This document shows positions 1-8,931 of a stretch of DNA of 64,000 nt, piece after piece. Source of the stretch: Methylococcales bacterium (lineage in GTDB: Bacteria; Pseudomonadota; Gammaproteobacteria; Methylococcales; Methylomonadaceae); contig JAPLRR010000038.1 of assembly GCA_026399075.1 (NCBI GenBank), positions 1-64,000 on the forward strand, written 5' to 3'. The notes under the pieces were generated by a model. That model worked only from the letters and a program-made list of their open reading frames with translations. It did not search any database and was not told the origin of the DNA. Made by a program: the position numbers and the translations under genes. Position 1 is the first letter of the stretch. Each line of letters begins with the position of its first letter.

Positions 1-96
1 TCAGTCATAAAGACCTTCAAAAACTACATGCAAGATGCCAGTAAAATTCTTTGCGTCATGAAAAAAATGCGTGAGGATTTTGCGATCGCTGGATGA
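1..96 (+). CDS. C-terminal end of an unidentified gene (partial)
   Basis: Frame 1 is open from the window edge to a TGA at 94-96 and encodes 31 residues ending in KKMREDFAIAG. The composition (charged, no rare residues) looks like a true protein tail rather than noise, but the piece is too short to name. Nothing recognisable lies between it and the acyltransferase gene apart from the hairpin at 200-230. It could be a chance open frame. Confidence 0.35.
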   Translation, partial: SVIKTFKNYMQDASKILCVMKKMREDFAIAG

Positions 97-199
97 TTTT
101 TATTGGCTTGAACCGGAAGTTATTTATCTGAAAGACTATAGTCACGTAAAAACATGCTAAACACTTTAAAAATACCACGGTTATCAGACACCCAGCTTA

Positions 200-230
200 G
201 GGAAGGGAACGGGGATGGAAACCCCTTCCC
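200..230. repeat. GC-rich hairpin of the CCCTCTCCC/GGGAGAGGG type
   Basis: An exact 8-bp inverted repeat, GGGAAGGG at 200-207 and CCCTTCCC at 223-230, is followed by further C-rich sequence. It resembles the palindromes at 7412-7454 and 41442-41462, so it is probably one member of an intergenic REP-like family. It lies inside the 5' extension of the next open frame, which argues that this extension is not translated. Confidence 0.5.
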
Positions 231-312
231 CCATCCCTCCCAGCCCAAATTTTTTCTGGTCAAAAAAGTGCAGTTAGCTGTACCCATTGAACATAGTCCA
301 TTTGCTAGTGGC

Positions 313-1329
313 ATGCCACATAAGTCACAAGTGTTCTTAGGCTACATTCACGCCTTTAGGGCTATTGCCATATTATTTATTGTCGCAGGCCACAGTATTG
401 ATGCCTTTGATTGGGGCGACCAACAAGAAACTGAGCGGATTTTAAGGATTTGTTTCAGTAATGGCACTGTTTTGTTTGTGTTTATTGCTGGGTATCTTTT
501 TCAACACCTGTCCCCCAAATACGAAACCAAAAAATATTTCATTGCCAAATTAAAGCATGTACTGGTGCCCTATATCATCATTTCTATCCCCGCTATCTTG
601 ATATTCACCTTGGTACAAGAAAAAAATGCTGTCTGGGAGGGCTTTTACGACCACACCTTATGGGAACAAGTGGCGCTGTTTTACCTAACTGGGGCGCATC
701 TTGCCCCCTTTTGGTTTATTCCGATGATCTGTTTATTTTATCTAGTTGCACCCGCCCTGATCTGGGCAGACAAAACAAAAGGGTTCTACTTTGCTACCCC
801 CTTACTCATAGTGCTTTCGTGTTTTATTGCCAGGGGCTTTCCTAACCAAAGCTTTGTGCACTTTTTTTCAGTTTATGTGCTGGGCATGTTTTGCAGCCGT
901 TACAAACCAATAGTCAACCACTGGCTGGAAAACAGCACGATATTATTTTTAGCGTGCTTATCGGTTATTGTGTTGGGCATTTACGAGTACTATTTGATGC
1001 CTGAGACGGAAACCATGACCTATTTTAATTTGCTCCAAAAACTGGCGCTGACGGCGTTGATCATGGGGCTGTTAATCCGGCTAAAAGAACAGTCCACTAA
1101 CCACTACCTAAACCTAATTGCCAATGCCAGCTTTGGCCTGTTTTTCGTGCACTCATACCTTCTATCAGCGGCCAAGCTTGCTTATGAAAATCTCGTGGGC
1201 AGTAAAGCGGAAGGGGATGTTTTGGGATATATTTTTGTTGTGATGGCAATTACCCTAATGGGCTTGGCCACGGTTTATACCATCAAAAAAATCTTGGGGC
1301 AAAAAAGCAAGTATCTGGTTGGAAGCTAG
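313..1329 (+). CDS. Acyltransferase 3 family integral membrane protein
   Basis: Multi-pass membrane protein of the acyltransferase 3 family (OafA/OpgC-like), which transfers acetyl or other acyl groups to cell-surface glycans or lipids. The family start IHAFRAIAILFIVAGHSID is present, with the conserved R and the putative catalytic H of the GHS motif, followed by about ten hydrophobic helices. The open frame reaches back to 154, but the first 53 codons run through a C-rich hairpin repeat and show no family similarity, so the ATG at 313 (338 residues) is preferred. The acceptor is unknown; no polysaccharide locus lies alongside. Confidence 0.8.
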   Translation: MPHKSQVFLGYIHAFRAIAILFIVAGHSIDAFDWGDQQETERILRICFSNGTVLFVFIAGYLFQHLSPKYETKKYFIAKLKHVLVPYIIISIPAILIFTLVQEKNAVWEGFYDHTLWEQVALFYLTGAHLAPFWFIPMICLFYLVAPALIWADKTKGFYFATPLLIVLSCFIARGFPNQSFVHFFSVYVLGMFCSRYKPIVNHWLENSTILFLACLSVIVLGIYEYYLMPETETMTYFNLLQKLALTALIMGLLIRLKEQSTNHYLNLIANASFGLFFVHSYLLSAAKLAYENLVGSKAEGDVLGYIFVVMAITLMGLATVYTIKKILGQKSKYLVGS

Positions 1330-1430
1330 ACACGGTGGTTCTGGCTGTAACAGCTTATTTTTGAGGGAACTTAAAGATCATACGGCCCACGAACTACTAA
1401 GCTTCCAACCCGTAATTCGTGGACAGTTTT

Positions 1431-1946
1431 TTACAGTGGCTGGTTTTGGCTAGGCTGCAATTGCTGCACCCTATCCACATAATTTTGGTAAGCCGGAATG
1501 GCTATCGCCGCTAAAATACCGATAAAAGCCACAAAGACAATGATAACAGCCGCAATAATAACCCCTGATGAGCCACCTTGATTACCAGGCTTAGGGTTGG
1601 GGCCATATTGGTTATCAGTGGTTTGGCTATCCAAAAGCATAAAAATAAACAGCACCAAACCACCGATTACGGGGAGCAATTCGATAAACAGCCATGCACC
1701 ACTACGGTCAGTATCGTGTAAACGCCTTACCGTAACGGCAAGATAGGGGATTAACACCGCAATTGAATACAGCCCGCCCAGCACCCCCAGACCAACTTCT
1801 GGGCTAAAAAAGCCAACAAGGCCATCAAGTGCAGAAAGCACGGCAAATGCCAAAAAATTGAATAGGGTAAAATACCAATATTCAGCACGGGTTGCCCGGC
1901 CTTTAAATACCCCGTAGTTTTTCAGGACGTGCAGATACCAATTCAT
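1431..1946 (-). CDS. DUF805 membrane protein with a pilin-like C-terminal helix
   Basis: Residues 1-115 are a DUF805 domain: an N-terminal FKGRATRAEYWYF signature, several transmembrane helices and the VRRLHDTDRSGAW loop. A Gly/Pro/Asn linker (YGPNPKPGNQGG) leads to a last hydrophobic helix, GILAAIAIPAYQNYV, which is strikingly like the N-terminal helix of type IV pilins after the prepilin cleavage site. There is no preceding prepilin-type leader, so it is unlikely to be processed as a pilin. The function of DUF805 proteins is unknown. It sits 46 bp downstream of ispG on the same strand. Confidence 0.8.
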   Translation of the reverse strand: MNWYLHVLKNYGVFKGRATRAEYWYFTLFNFLAFAVLSALDGLVGFFSPEVGLGVLGGLYSIAVLIPYLAVTVRRLHDTDRSGAWLFIELLPVIGGLVLFIFMLLDSQTTDNQYGPNPKPGNQGGSSGVIIAAVIIVFVAFIGILAAIAIPAYQNYVDRVQQLQPSQNQPL

Positions 1947-1992
1947 ATTAACCCACCTTGCTGAGACAGCTTAATGATAAGAGTTAGCGCCC

Positions 1993-3210
1993 TTACGGCG
2001 CGTAATGCGATTCGATGTAACGTTGGACTATTTCTTGGAATTCTTCGGCAATCCTATCGCCTTTTAGGGTGACAGTTTTTTCGCCATCTTCATAGACAGG
2101 GGCAACAGGCGATTCCCCTGTGCCAGGCAAACTGATGCCGATATTGGCACTTTTGCTTTCCCCCGGGCCATTGACAACACAACCCATAACCGCGATTTCC
2201 ATCGCTTCAACACCGGGGTATTGGGTACGCCATATCGGCATTTGGTCCCGCAAATAGCTTTGGATGTCCATCGCCAATTTTTGGAAATAATCACTGGTAG
2301 TGCGTCCACAACCAGGGCAGGAAATAACCATCGGCGTAAAGGAGCGAAAGCCCATCGTCTGTAATATTTCCTGACCGACGATGACTTCTTGGGTTCTGGA
2401 TGCACCCGGTTCAGGCGTCAGCGAAATGCGGATGGTATCGCCTATGCCTTGTTGCATCAACACTGACAAGGCCGCCGCTGAGGAAACAATCCCTTTGGAA
2501 CCCATACCCGCTTCTGTCAAACCCAAATGCAAAGCGTAATCACAACGGCTGGACAAATCTTGGTAAATGTTAATCAGCTCTTGCACATTGCTGATCTTGC
2601 AGGACAAAATAATTTTATTTTTTGCCAAGCCCAGTTCTTCGGCCTTGGCGGCGCTTTCCAGCGCTGACAGCACAATAGCTTTGCGGGTGACGGCGGGCAA
2701 GGGCTCAGGGTGTTTGAGCTGGCGGTTTTCATCCAATAAGCGGGTCAGCACCGCTTGGTCTAAACTGCCGCCATTAACACCAATGCGCACGGGCTTATTG
2801 TACTGGCAGGCAAACTCTATCATTTGCTGGAATTGCGGGTCGCGGCTTTTGCCACGGCCTACATTGCCGGGATTAATGCGGTATTTATCGAGGGCCTCAG
2901 CACAATCGGGGTATTTTTCCAACAACTTATGGCCGTTAAAATGAAAATCACCAACGATAGGCACAGTACAGTTTTTTTGGCGCACCTTATTATGGATTTC
3001 TGCGACAGCTTTTGCGGCCTCTTCTGAATTGACCGTAATACGGACCAACTCAGAACCCGCAGTGGCCAGTTCAATAATTTGCTTGACGGTTGCCGCCACA
3101 TTGACGGTATCGGTGTTGGTCATCGATTGCACGACAATAGGCGCACCGCCGCCGACTTTAACATCGCCGACTAATACTTGATGGGTAATTTTTCTAAGGC
3201 TGATTGACAT
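1993..3210 (-). CDS. ispG: 4-hydroxy-3-methylbut-2-en-1-yl diphosphate synthase
   Basis: IspG (GcpE) converts methylerythritol cyclodiphosphate to HMBPP, the penultimate step of the non-mevalonate isoprenoid pathway, using a 4Fe-4S cluster. The 405-residue protein has the N-terminal TIM-barrel part (VQSMTNTDT start, DFHFNG, NPGNVG) and the C-terminal cluster domain with CPGCGRT and CVVNGPGE, which supply the three Cys and the Glu ligand expected in the family. It is slightly longer than the 372-residue E. coli enzyme. It lies 33 bp downstream of the C1-cofactor cluster on the same strand and may be co-transcribed with it. Confidence 0.96.
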   Translation of the reverse strand: MSISLRKITHQVLVGDVKVGGGAPIVVQSMTNTDTVNVAATVKQIIELATAGSELVRITVNSEEAAKAVAEIHNKVRQKNCTVPIVGDFHFNGHKLLEKYPDCAEALDKYRINPGNVGRGKSRDPQFQQMIEFACQYNKPVRIGVNGGSLDQAVLTRLLDENRQLKHPEPLPAVTRKAIVLSALESAAKAEELGLAKNKIILSCKISNVQELINIYQDLSSRCDYALHLGLTEAGMGSKGIVSSAAALSVLMQQGIGDTIRISLTPEPGASRTQEVIVGQEILQTMGFRSFTPMVISCPGCGRTTSDYFQKLAMDIQSYLRDQMPIWRTQYPGVEAMEIAVMGCVVNGPGESKSANIGISLPGTGESPVAPVYEDGEKTVTLKGDRIAEEFQEIVQRYIESHYAP

Positions 3211-3243
3211 AGTCCAAATCTTTTAAAAAAGTTGCAGTGATGG

Positions 3244-3960
3244 TTAAATTATACGCGATAGCGCTGATGGGTCAGAATTAATTCGTGTATTGCCTATGGC
3301 ATCCCGGATTTGTTCAACGGCATGAGGGTCTAGCGCAGCTGAACGCTGATGTTGTTGGCATAATGCCCCCCTAAACCCGAGGTAATCCGGCTGATGGCGC
3401 ATGAGTTCTGGGACATCTGACAAGCGCAATGAACCCGCCAAGCCGCACAGCAATTGCAAGGATTTGGCTGTGCCAACAAACTCGGCTATGTCCTTGGCGG
3501 CCATCAACTGGGTTAAAGTCCCTTGCCGTTTGTCCATGGTATCCAGCATAACCCCGCTAAAGCCCGCCTTTTTCAAATCGCCCAGAAAATTAAGATCAAA
3601 GGCAGTATCGGCAAATAATACGGCAATTAAGGCGGATGTTTGGCTTATTTCAGATAACTTTTGTAGCGTCCCCGACCAGTCATCACCGGGGAAAAATCCA
3701 ATTTTTATATAATCAACACCCGTTTCTGCCATGGCTAAAACGGCATTAAACACGGGGTTAGGCAGCATAGGTAGATCGCCGATGGTTGCGCTGACTGGAC
3801 TGCGGCCATTAATTTCTGTAACGATGTGTTTGACCAGCACCGTGTCCAAAGCCCCTAAAGCGCCTTGTGCGGGTTGTTTAAGATCAATGATGCCAACCCC
3901 TGCATCCAATACCAACAGTGCTTCTGCCAAGCAATTGACGCTGGCCAACATCTGGGTCAT
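3244..3960 (-). CDS. mfnB: (5-formylfuran-3-yl)methyl phosphate synthase, methanofuran pathway
   Basis: Member of the MfnB family (formerly DUF556), which makes the furan precursor of methanofuran from two molecules of glyceraldehyde 3-phosphate. Features are the DLKQPAQGALGA segment carrying the Schiff-base Lys (residue 28) and DYIKIGF with the second conserved Lys (residue 86), in a TIM-barrel protein of 238 residues. In methylotrophic bacteria this gene accompanies the methanofuran/methanopterin formaldehyde oxidation pathway. Its ATG overlaps the stop of the upstream DUF447 gene by 4 bp, showing translational coupling. The role in this organism is inferred from the family. Confidence 0.92.
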   Translation of the reverse strand: MTQMLASVNCLAEALLVLDAGVGIIDLKQPAQGALGALDTVLVKHIVTEINGRSPVSATIGDLPMLPNPVFNAVLAMAETGVDYIKIGFFPGDDWSGTLQKLSEISQTSALIAVLFADTAFDLNFLGDLKKAGFSGVMLDTMDKRQGTLTQLMAAKDIAEFVGTAKSLQLLCGLAGSLRLSDVPELMRHQPDYLGFRGALCQQHQRSAALDPHAVEQIRDAIGNTRINSDPSALSRII

Positions 3961-4544
3961 GGTTTGCCCTCCGCCTTAAATTGTTCAAAAGCCGCCATTA
4001 ACCACCCCCACGCTTCCCATTCCCGGTTGCCTGCGGTTTTTTCCAAACCTATCCGCAAATAATCAATTTCAGCTTGGATTTTTGCCAATGGCAACATGTG
4101 TAAACGGCTAATTAAAATAGCCGCCTCCAATACCGAATATTGGCCACGGTTAAACCCTTGAAAAGGCGCATGGTTGGCCTGATGGACCGGCTTACAGATG
4201 AGTTTGGGGCGGGTGGTATCGTCCTCAATATGGCTAAGTTCAAGCTCAGTGTGTGCCAAAGCACAACACAACACACTGCCGTTAACTTTACTTGCGGGCA
4301 TTAACGGCCAATCGCGCCGTCCAGTCAGGCAACCGGCAAATACCCGAACATCATCACAATAGTTAAGCACCGCTACTCTCGTTTCCAACAAATTATTGAG
4401 CGTCGTCGATGGCCGAAATGGCAGGATAATAAAATTGTCGCCATCAACATGGATGCCCATAGGCGCTATATGCGGCTGGCCGTTGCTGTCTTGGGTGGTG
4501 ACTAGGGTTTCTTGGATCACTGATGTTTTTCCTGTGGGGCGCAT
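3957..4544 (-). CDS. DUF447 family protein (C1-cofactor cluster)
   Basis: 195 residues matching the DUF447 family, flavin-reductase-like split-barrel proteins found in methanogens and H4MPT-using bacteria. Visible marks are the N-terminal strand ETLVTTQDSNGQPHIAPMG and an LPFRPSTTLNN loop, the part expected to bind a flavin phosphate. The biochemical role is not established; its conserved position among methanopterin and methanofuran genes suggests a reductive step or assembly role in cofactor synthesis. It overlaps mfnB by 4 bp and follows the DHPS-like gene after 6 bp. Confidence 0.85.
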   Translation of the reverse strand: MRPTGKTSVIQETLVTTQDSNGQPHIAPMGIHVDGDNFIILPFRPSTTLNNLLETRVAVLNYCDDVRVFAGCLTGRRDWPLMPASKVNGSVLCCALAHTELELSHIEDDTTRPKLICKPVHQANHAPFQGFNRGQYSVLEAAILISRLHMLPLAKIQAEIDYLRIGLEKTAGNREWEAWGWLMAAFEQFKAEGKP

Positions 4545-4550
4545 TGCGCA

Positions 4551-5945
4551 CTATTGCGGCTTTTGTAACGTGCTGCCAGCGGGTTTAAAGCTGTGCAAGT
4601 CAACATGGGTTTCTGTTTGCGCCGTGGCGCAGCCCCACGTTAAGGCTTGATCTTGGGTGAAGCGTTTGCCCAATTGCCAAGCTATCTCCGCCCTCGCCAA
4701 TTCCACGCCCAGATAAAAAGCGTGCCCGCCGTCATTGTCAACATGCAGCTTAGGAAATAAGGCGAACGGGTCGGTGGCGGTGTGCAGACCGTCACGGTTA
4801 AATATATGCACCCCTTCGGTACTGGTTTGTATCCTAAAGCTGGGGTCTTTAATGCTGGCCGCAAGTTCCGTGATTTCCGCCAGCGTATAGGGAAACGGGG
4901 AAATTTCATGCAACGCCATCAAGCCGGGATCGATATGTTTGGGCAAGGTATCGTGTTGTTTAGCCGCAAACAGGATGCGCCGCGCCAAATCCGCCTCTTT
5001 AACGGCGCGGCAGGCATGGCGGCTGACTTCGGTCGCCAAGATATGGTTGATGTTAAGTTCTGAACAGATTCCCAATAACAAAGCATTCATACCCGCCGTG
5101 TCGGCATGGGTCAGTTCTGTGATATTGCCCACGCCCAGCATTATTTCAATGTCAGGGTGATTGTTCCTGACATTGTGGTAACGTACGATGGATTTAGTGA
5201 AGCCAAAATGTAGCGGGTCCAGAATCGGATCGACAATAAAAGGCCGATTTTTAGCTTGCATCAAAGCTATCGCCCTATCCAATGAGGCCAAATCTTCATG
5301 GTTTTCGGGGATGATAATCGGCGTGGCCGCCACTTCATCCGCTATCCATAAAGTGCCTTCATGCAGGCTAAGCATATAATCCGCGCCCGCTTTGCCGCCC
5401 CTAAGCAAATCACTGGCGACCAAGGAATCAATACTGACTGTGAAGCCTTCTTGTTTTAAGCTACGGATAGTATCTTCCAGATGTGGGAAATCAGTGCTGG
5501 GCAAACAACCTATATCAATAACATCCGCGCCATTTTGTTGATAATAAAACGCCCGCTTAAGGATTTCATCAACACTGATGTTAGGCGCATCTACGATTTC
5601 CGCAAAAATCTTCACACTGTACTGGCTTAAATCGGCTTTTTGCGCGGCCTTGCCAAAAAATTGCGGCAAGTCTTTCAGCTCTTCCGGGCCGCGTGTTACT
5701 GGCAGTCCCAGTTGCACCGACAATGCGTCCAAATCACCCCGGCAGCGGCCTGGTACAATAATGCGGTCAGCACCAAAGGTCTGCGGCAATCTCCGCGCTA
5801 TCATCTCCGCCGTCATTAAGGCCGCAACCTTAAGCCCTAGCTGATGTACCGTATACGTAAATTCGGGCTGCATTTTTTCAAGGATGCTACGCAACTGCTT
5901 TTGCGCCAGCGAGCCCGTCAAAAACAGGATATGTTCCGCCATCAA
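4551..5945 (-). CDS. Archaeal-type dihydropteroate synthase-like protein
   Basis: 464-residue member of the dihydropteroate synthase-related family of methanogens and methylotrophs. Residues 1-125 form an N-terminal extension domain (SLAQKQLRSILEK). The centre is a DHPS-like TIM barrel (GADVIDIGCLPS, SIDSL, FIVDPILDP) and the C-terminal part carries a second conserved domain (GVHIFNRDGLHTATDPF). It probably acts in tetrahydromethanopterin pterin synthesis in place of, or beside, FolP. It overlaps the upstream flavoprotein gene by 4 bp. An ordinary bacterial folP sits divergently less than 1 kb away, so the two DHPS-fold proteins probably serve different cofactors. Confidence 0.88.
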   Translation of the reverse strand: MMAEHILFLTGSLAQKQLRSILEKMQPEFTYTVHQLGLKVAALMTAEMIARRLPQTFGADRIIVPGRCRGDLDALSVQLGLPVTRGPEELKDLPQFFGKAAQKADLSQYSVKIFAEIVDAPNISVDEILKRAFYYQQNGADVIDIGCLPSTDFPHLEDTIRSLKQEGFTVSIDSLVASDLLRGGKAGADYMLSLHEGTLWIADEVAATPIIIPENHEDLASLDRAIALMQAKNRPFIVDPILDPLHFGFTKSIVRYHNVRNNHPDIEIMLGVGNITELTHADTAGMNALLLGICSELNINHILATEVSRHACRAVKEADLARRILFAAKQHDTLPKHIDPGLMALHEISPFPYTLAEITELAASIKDPSFRIQTSTEGVHIFNRDGLHTATDPFALFPKLHVDNDGGHAFYLGVELARAEIAWQLGKRFTQDQALTWGCATAQTETHVDLHSFKPAGSTLQKPQ

Positions 5946-6493
5946 CCCGCCTGTGCTGCCAAAAAGGCCAATCGGGCGGTAACGGCAGACTTCAAGCCAT
6001 CAACACTTTTTACCACTTGCGTGTATTCAAATGCGCTGATTTTGTCCGTGCCTTCGAGATCAATCTTACGGGGATAAACCATGACGGTTTTACCGCCCGG
6101 TGCGGTGGTTTCCATTTCAGGGGCAATGTCACACGGGTAAACTATGCTAGGTACGCGGCACTTGCCAGCTTGGGAATATAAATTGGTCACCAAATTGTCG
6201 GCTATGCCCAACACACATTTGGCAATGGTGTTGGAGGTGGCCGGTGCCATCACAAAGGTATGGTAAACCCCTTTATAAAAATGCCCGACAGGTGGGGAAG
6301 AAGCGGCTTTGTCACGGTAAACCGGCATTTTGGCGCGGATGTCGCTTAGCGTATAGCCATACATTTTTATCACTTCCTCGGCGGCCAAGCTCAGATAAAG
6401 GTCAACATCATCCAGGGTAAGCAAAAAATCCAAGCATTCTTCTATATAATGGCCAGAGCCGGTAATCGCCCAAGCCAATCGGGGTTTATCCAT
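5942..6493 (-). CDS. Flavoprotein of the DmrB/archaeal flavoprotein family
   Basis: 183-residue flavodoxin-fold protein whose start LAWAITGSGHYIEE is the FMN-binding loop of the HFCD/DmrB-type flavoproteins; YKGVYHTFVMAPATSNT and KCVLGIADNLV are the later conserved motifs. DmrB reduces dihydromethanopterin to tetrahydromethanopterin in methanogens, and bacterial relatives occur in H4MPT clusters, so reduction of the pterin is the likely role. The open frame extends to 6550, but the ATG at 6493 is preferred: it begins at the family start, and a TATAAT at 6529-6524 lies within the longer version. First gene of the minus-strand operon. Confidence 0.85.
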   Translation of the reverse strand: MDKPRLAWAITGSGHYIEECLDFLLTLDDVDLYLSLAAEEVIKMYGYTLSDIRAKMPVYRDKAASSPPVGHFYKGVYHTFVMAPATSNTIAKCVLGIADNLVTNLYSQAGKCRVPSIVYPCDIAPEMETTAPGGKTVMVYPRKIDLEGTDKISAFEYTQVVKSVDGLKSAVTARLAFLAAQAG

Positions 6494-6523
6494 GACAATA
6501 TTCAGAGTCGAAATTAATCGGGC

Positions 6524-6529
6524 ATTATA
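6524..6529 (-). promoter_or_regulatory. Candidate -10 box of the C1-cofactor operon
   Basis: The minus strand reads TATAAT here, embedded in the small palindrome CGGGTATAATGCCCG. It is 30 bp upstream of the ATG at 6493, which leaves a short untranslated leader. No convincing -35 hexamer is visible at 16-18 bp, so an activator may be needed. The palindrome itself could be an operator. Confidence 0.4.
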
Positions 6530-6567
6530 CCCGAATCTACCCAACACCACGCACAGGAGCGTTAGAC

Positions 6568-7389
6568 ATGTTCAGCCATACGCAAAAACCGCTGATTATG
6601 GGCATCTTAAATATCACGCCGGATAGCTTTTCGGATGGCGGCTACTATTGGAACCTTGATGCCGCCTTGCAGCAAGCGGGGCGTATGCTGGCGGACGGGG
6701 CGGACATTATCGACATCGGCGGCGAATCAACACGTCCTGGGTCTAGCCCAGTCGCTGCGGCAGACCAATTACAGCGGGTCATTCCGGTGATCACCGCCAT
6801 CCGCCAGCAGTTGGGTGATGTCCTGATCAGCATAGACACAACGGCCAGCGAGGTTGCAAAAGCCGCGCTAGCCGCCGGTGCCAACCTCATCAATGATGTT
6901 TCCGCAGGCCAAGAAGATGCGGACATGCTGGCCTTGGCAGCGCAAACCCAAGCGCCCATCATTTTGATGCACAGCCAAGGCACACCCAAAACCATGCAAG
7001 ACAATCCCTATTATGACGATGTGGTGCAAGAAGTGATCGCCACCTTAAAACTACGGGTCGCGGCGGCTTTAAACGCAGGTGTCAAACCTGAAAATCTGGC
7101 GCTAGACCCCGGCATTGGTTTTGGTAAACGCAAACAAGACAATTTGGATTTGTTGGCGCACTTGGATGCGCTGGTGGCCTTAGGCTACCCTGTGCTGCTG
7201 GGCACTAGCCGCAAACGCTTTATGGGTACGCTGTGCGACGTATCCGAACCCTCCGGCTTAGTCACCGCCACCGCAGCCACCACCGCTTTGGGAGTAATGG
7301 CCGGAGTACAGCTGTTCCGGGTGCATGATGTCAAAGAAAACCGCCAAGCGGCTGATGTGGCTTGGGCGATCAAACAAAGCCGACATTAA
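6568..7389 (+). CDS. folP: Dihydropteroate synthase (folate pathway)
   Basis: Bacterial FolP joins p-aminobenzoate to dihydropterin pyrophosphate. The 273-residue protein holds the complete set of family motifs: NITPDSFSDGG, GGESTRPG, SIDTT, LINDVS, DPGIGFGK, GTSRKRF and RVHDV. An AGGAG ribosome-binding site lies 8 bp before the ATG. It is transcribed away from the C1-cofactor cluster, from a shared intergenic region of about 75 bp, so folate and methanopterin genes may be co-regulated here. The usual partners ftsH and glmM are absent. Confidence 0.97.
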   Translation: MFSHTQKPLIMGILNITPDSFSDGGYYWNLDAALQQAGRMLADGADIIDIGGESTRPGSSPVAAADQLQRVIPVITAIRQQLGDVLISIDTTASEVAKAALAAGANLINDVSAGQEDADMLALAAQTQAPIILMHSQGTPKTMQDNPYYDDVVQEVIATLKLRVAAALNAGVKPENLALDPGIGFGKRKQDNLDLLAHLDALVALGYPVLLGTSRKRFMGTLCDVSEPSGLVTATAATTALGVMAGVQLFRVHDVKENRQAADVAWAIKQSRH

Positions 7390-7411
7390 GATAAAGTTAC
7401 AGTGTGCAACT

Positions 7412-7454
7412 GCCCCCTCTCCCTGTGGGAGAGGGCTGGGGAGAGGGGCTTTTG
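7412..7454. repeat. REP-like palindrome, possible folP terminator
   Basis: CCCTCTCCC (7415-7423) and GGGAGAGGG (7427-7435) form a perfect 9-bp hairpin with a TGT loop. A second GGGGAGAGGGGC at 7438-7449 can pair with the 5' arm instead, and TTTT follows. The element resembles those at 200-230 and 41442-41462. Placed 22 bp after folP, it may also end transcription. Confidence 0.6.
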
Positions 7455-7502
7455 ACTAGTGTAGACACCTATGGGGCATTGGCTTAGCCGAAGCCAAGCC
7501 CA

Positions 7503-8009
7503 TCAATATTGGCCAACAAAATCCATCTTGCCGATAGCCAAGCCGTTATGCCGCAAAATGGCATAACTGGTGGTGATATGAAAATAAAAATTCGGCAACA
7601 CAAAATAAAGCAAATAAGGCTGGCCTAAAAAGTTGACATCCCTGCCCCGCAATTTCAAGGTGACTTCGCGCTCTTCATTGCCGTCAATTTGCTCGGCGCT
7701 AACAGATTCCAAAAATGCCACGGTCTTGGCAATACGCGCTTGCAAATCGGCAAACGTGGCTTCATTATCTTCATAACTTGGCACCTCAAGCCCCGCCAAC
7801 CTTGCGGCACAGCCTTTAGCCATATCGGTGGCGATTTGCACTTGTCGGCTTAATGGATACATATCCGGTGCCAAACGGGCGTTGACAAAAATGGCAGGGT
7901 CAATTTTTTTGTCTTCGGCATGGGCGGCGGCTTTCGCTAAAATGGCGGATAAATTTCCCAGCATACGCACAAATACAGGGATCGAGGCTTGATAAAGGCT
8001 TAGTGACAT
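7503..8009 (-). CDS. DUF1993 family protein
   Basis: 168-residue soluble, mainly helical protein of the DUF1993 family, related to the DinB-like four-helix proteins. Recognised from the start SLYQASIPVFVRMLGNLS, the ARLAPDMYPL motif and a C-terminal YFHITTSYAILRHNG segment in which the His residues could bind a metal. The function is not known. It is encoded 27 bp downstream of the HAD hydrolase gene on the same strand, so the two are probably one transcript. Confidence 0.85.
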   Translation of the reverse strand: MSLSLYQASIPVFVRMLGNLSAILAKAAAHAEDKKIDPAIFVNARLAPDMYPLSRQVQIATDMAKGCAARLAGLEVPSYEDNEATFADLQARIAKTVAFLESVSAEQIDGNEEREVTLKLRGRDVNFLGQPYLLYFVLPNFYFHITTSYAILRHNGLAIGKMDFVGQY

Positions 8010-8036
8010 GGCAATTCCAGTTAGGTAAAAAGTAAG

Positions 8037-8789
8037 TTATAAAACAAGAAAATCATTCAGTTGTTGCAGTGTGAACCCTTGCTTGGCAGCCTCCGCCTTA
8101 TCTTCGTCGGTGTTATAACCCCATAAGGCAAAAATAAGCTTAACATCGGCTAAACTGGCATCTTTCGCCACATTAAGTAAAGTCGGCAAACGGTCTTCAA
8201 CAAAGTGGACAGTATGCGCAGGATGCGCTTTTACCACCTGCCCCAACACCGCCACTTTACTCATATTCCGGTCCAGGCCAAAAATCCGCCCGTCCTCCAA
8301 CACTATCCCATAGGCGCTTAAAATATGCTTTACAAAGCGCTCTTGTTTGGTGGTGATGACATACCAAACACACTGCTGCCCCATGGCTTGCAATTTATCA
8401 GCCACGCCAGCAAACAAGTGGTTCATCGCCACCCAGCCCGCCAAATCATGCGCTATCCACGAATCGCGGGTTTGGCCAAACAAGGTTTTTAATTCATCGA
8501 CCGTTATTTGCGCGCCATTTAACAGGTCGGCAATCATGTCGCCATAGCCGTTATAAATGGCCTCCACGGTTTCACCCAAATACAGCAAACGCATCGCCAA
8601 GATGGCTTCATAACCTGTTTCTATGATCGGCCTGACCAAGCGGAATTGGCCTATCATTTCCGCCGGGATTTGTGGCGGCATATCCGTCCAAATACGGCTA
8701 GCCGCCTTCCAACCCGTAACCCCCGTTTCCACCGCGCTGTCACAAATGACACCATCAAAATCCAGGGCATAAATTATTGGTTTGGGCAT
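8037..8789 (-). CDS. HAD superfamily hydrolase
   Basis: 250-residue HAD-fold protein. Motif I is ALDFDGVICDS, holding the nucleophile Asp and the second Asp; motif II is the Thr in VITTKQERF; motif IV is HFVEDR with acidic residues. The inserted helical cap lies between motifs I and II (roughly residues 20-140). A phosphatase acting on a small metabolite is likely, but the substrate cannot be read from the sequence. It is followed by the DUF1993 gene. The 140 bp upstream hold no other recognised signal. Confidence 0.85.
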   Translation of the reverse strand: MPKPIIYALDFDGVICDSAVETGVTGWKAASRIWTDMPPQIPAEMIGQFRLVRPIIETGYEAILAMRLLYLGETVEAIYNGYGDMIADLLNGAQITVDELKTLFGQTRDSWIAHDLAGWVAMNHLFAGVADKLQAMGQQCVWYVITTKQERFVKHILSAYGIVLEDGRIFGLDRNMSKVAVLGQVVKAHPAHTVHFVEDRLPTLLNVAKDASLADVKLIFALWGYNTDEDKAEAAKQGFTLQQLNDFLVL

Positions 8790-8931
8790 GGGGAGTAAAA
8801 TGGGTGAATTGAAGGATTTGATATTGTAACTGGCAAACGGGTAATTATGAACTCTTAGCCTATCAGCATTGGCACCCGATAAAAAGCAGTTGCACTAAGG
8901 ATTAAAACGGCACAGCATCGCTTGCTTACTC

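Noticed and set aside
154-312. 5' extension of the acyltransferase frame
   Set aside because: It runs through a C-rich hairpin repeat and has no family similarity; the ATG at 313 fits the family start.
6494-6550. Longer start of the flavoprotein
   Set aside because: A -10-like box lies inside it and the flavin loop begins only after the ATG at 6493.
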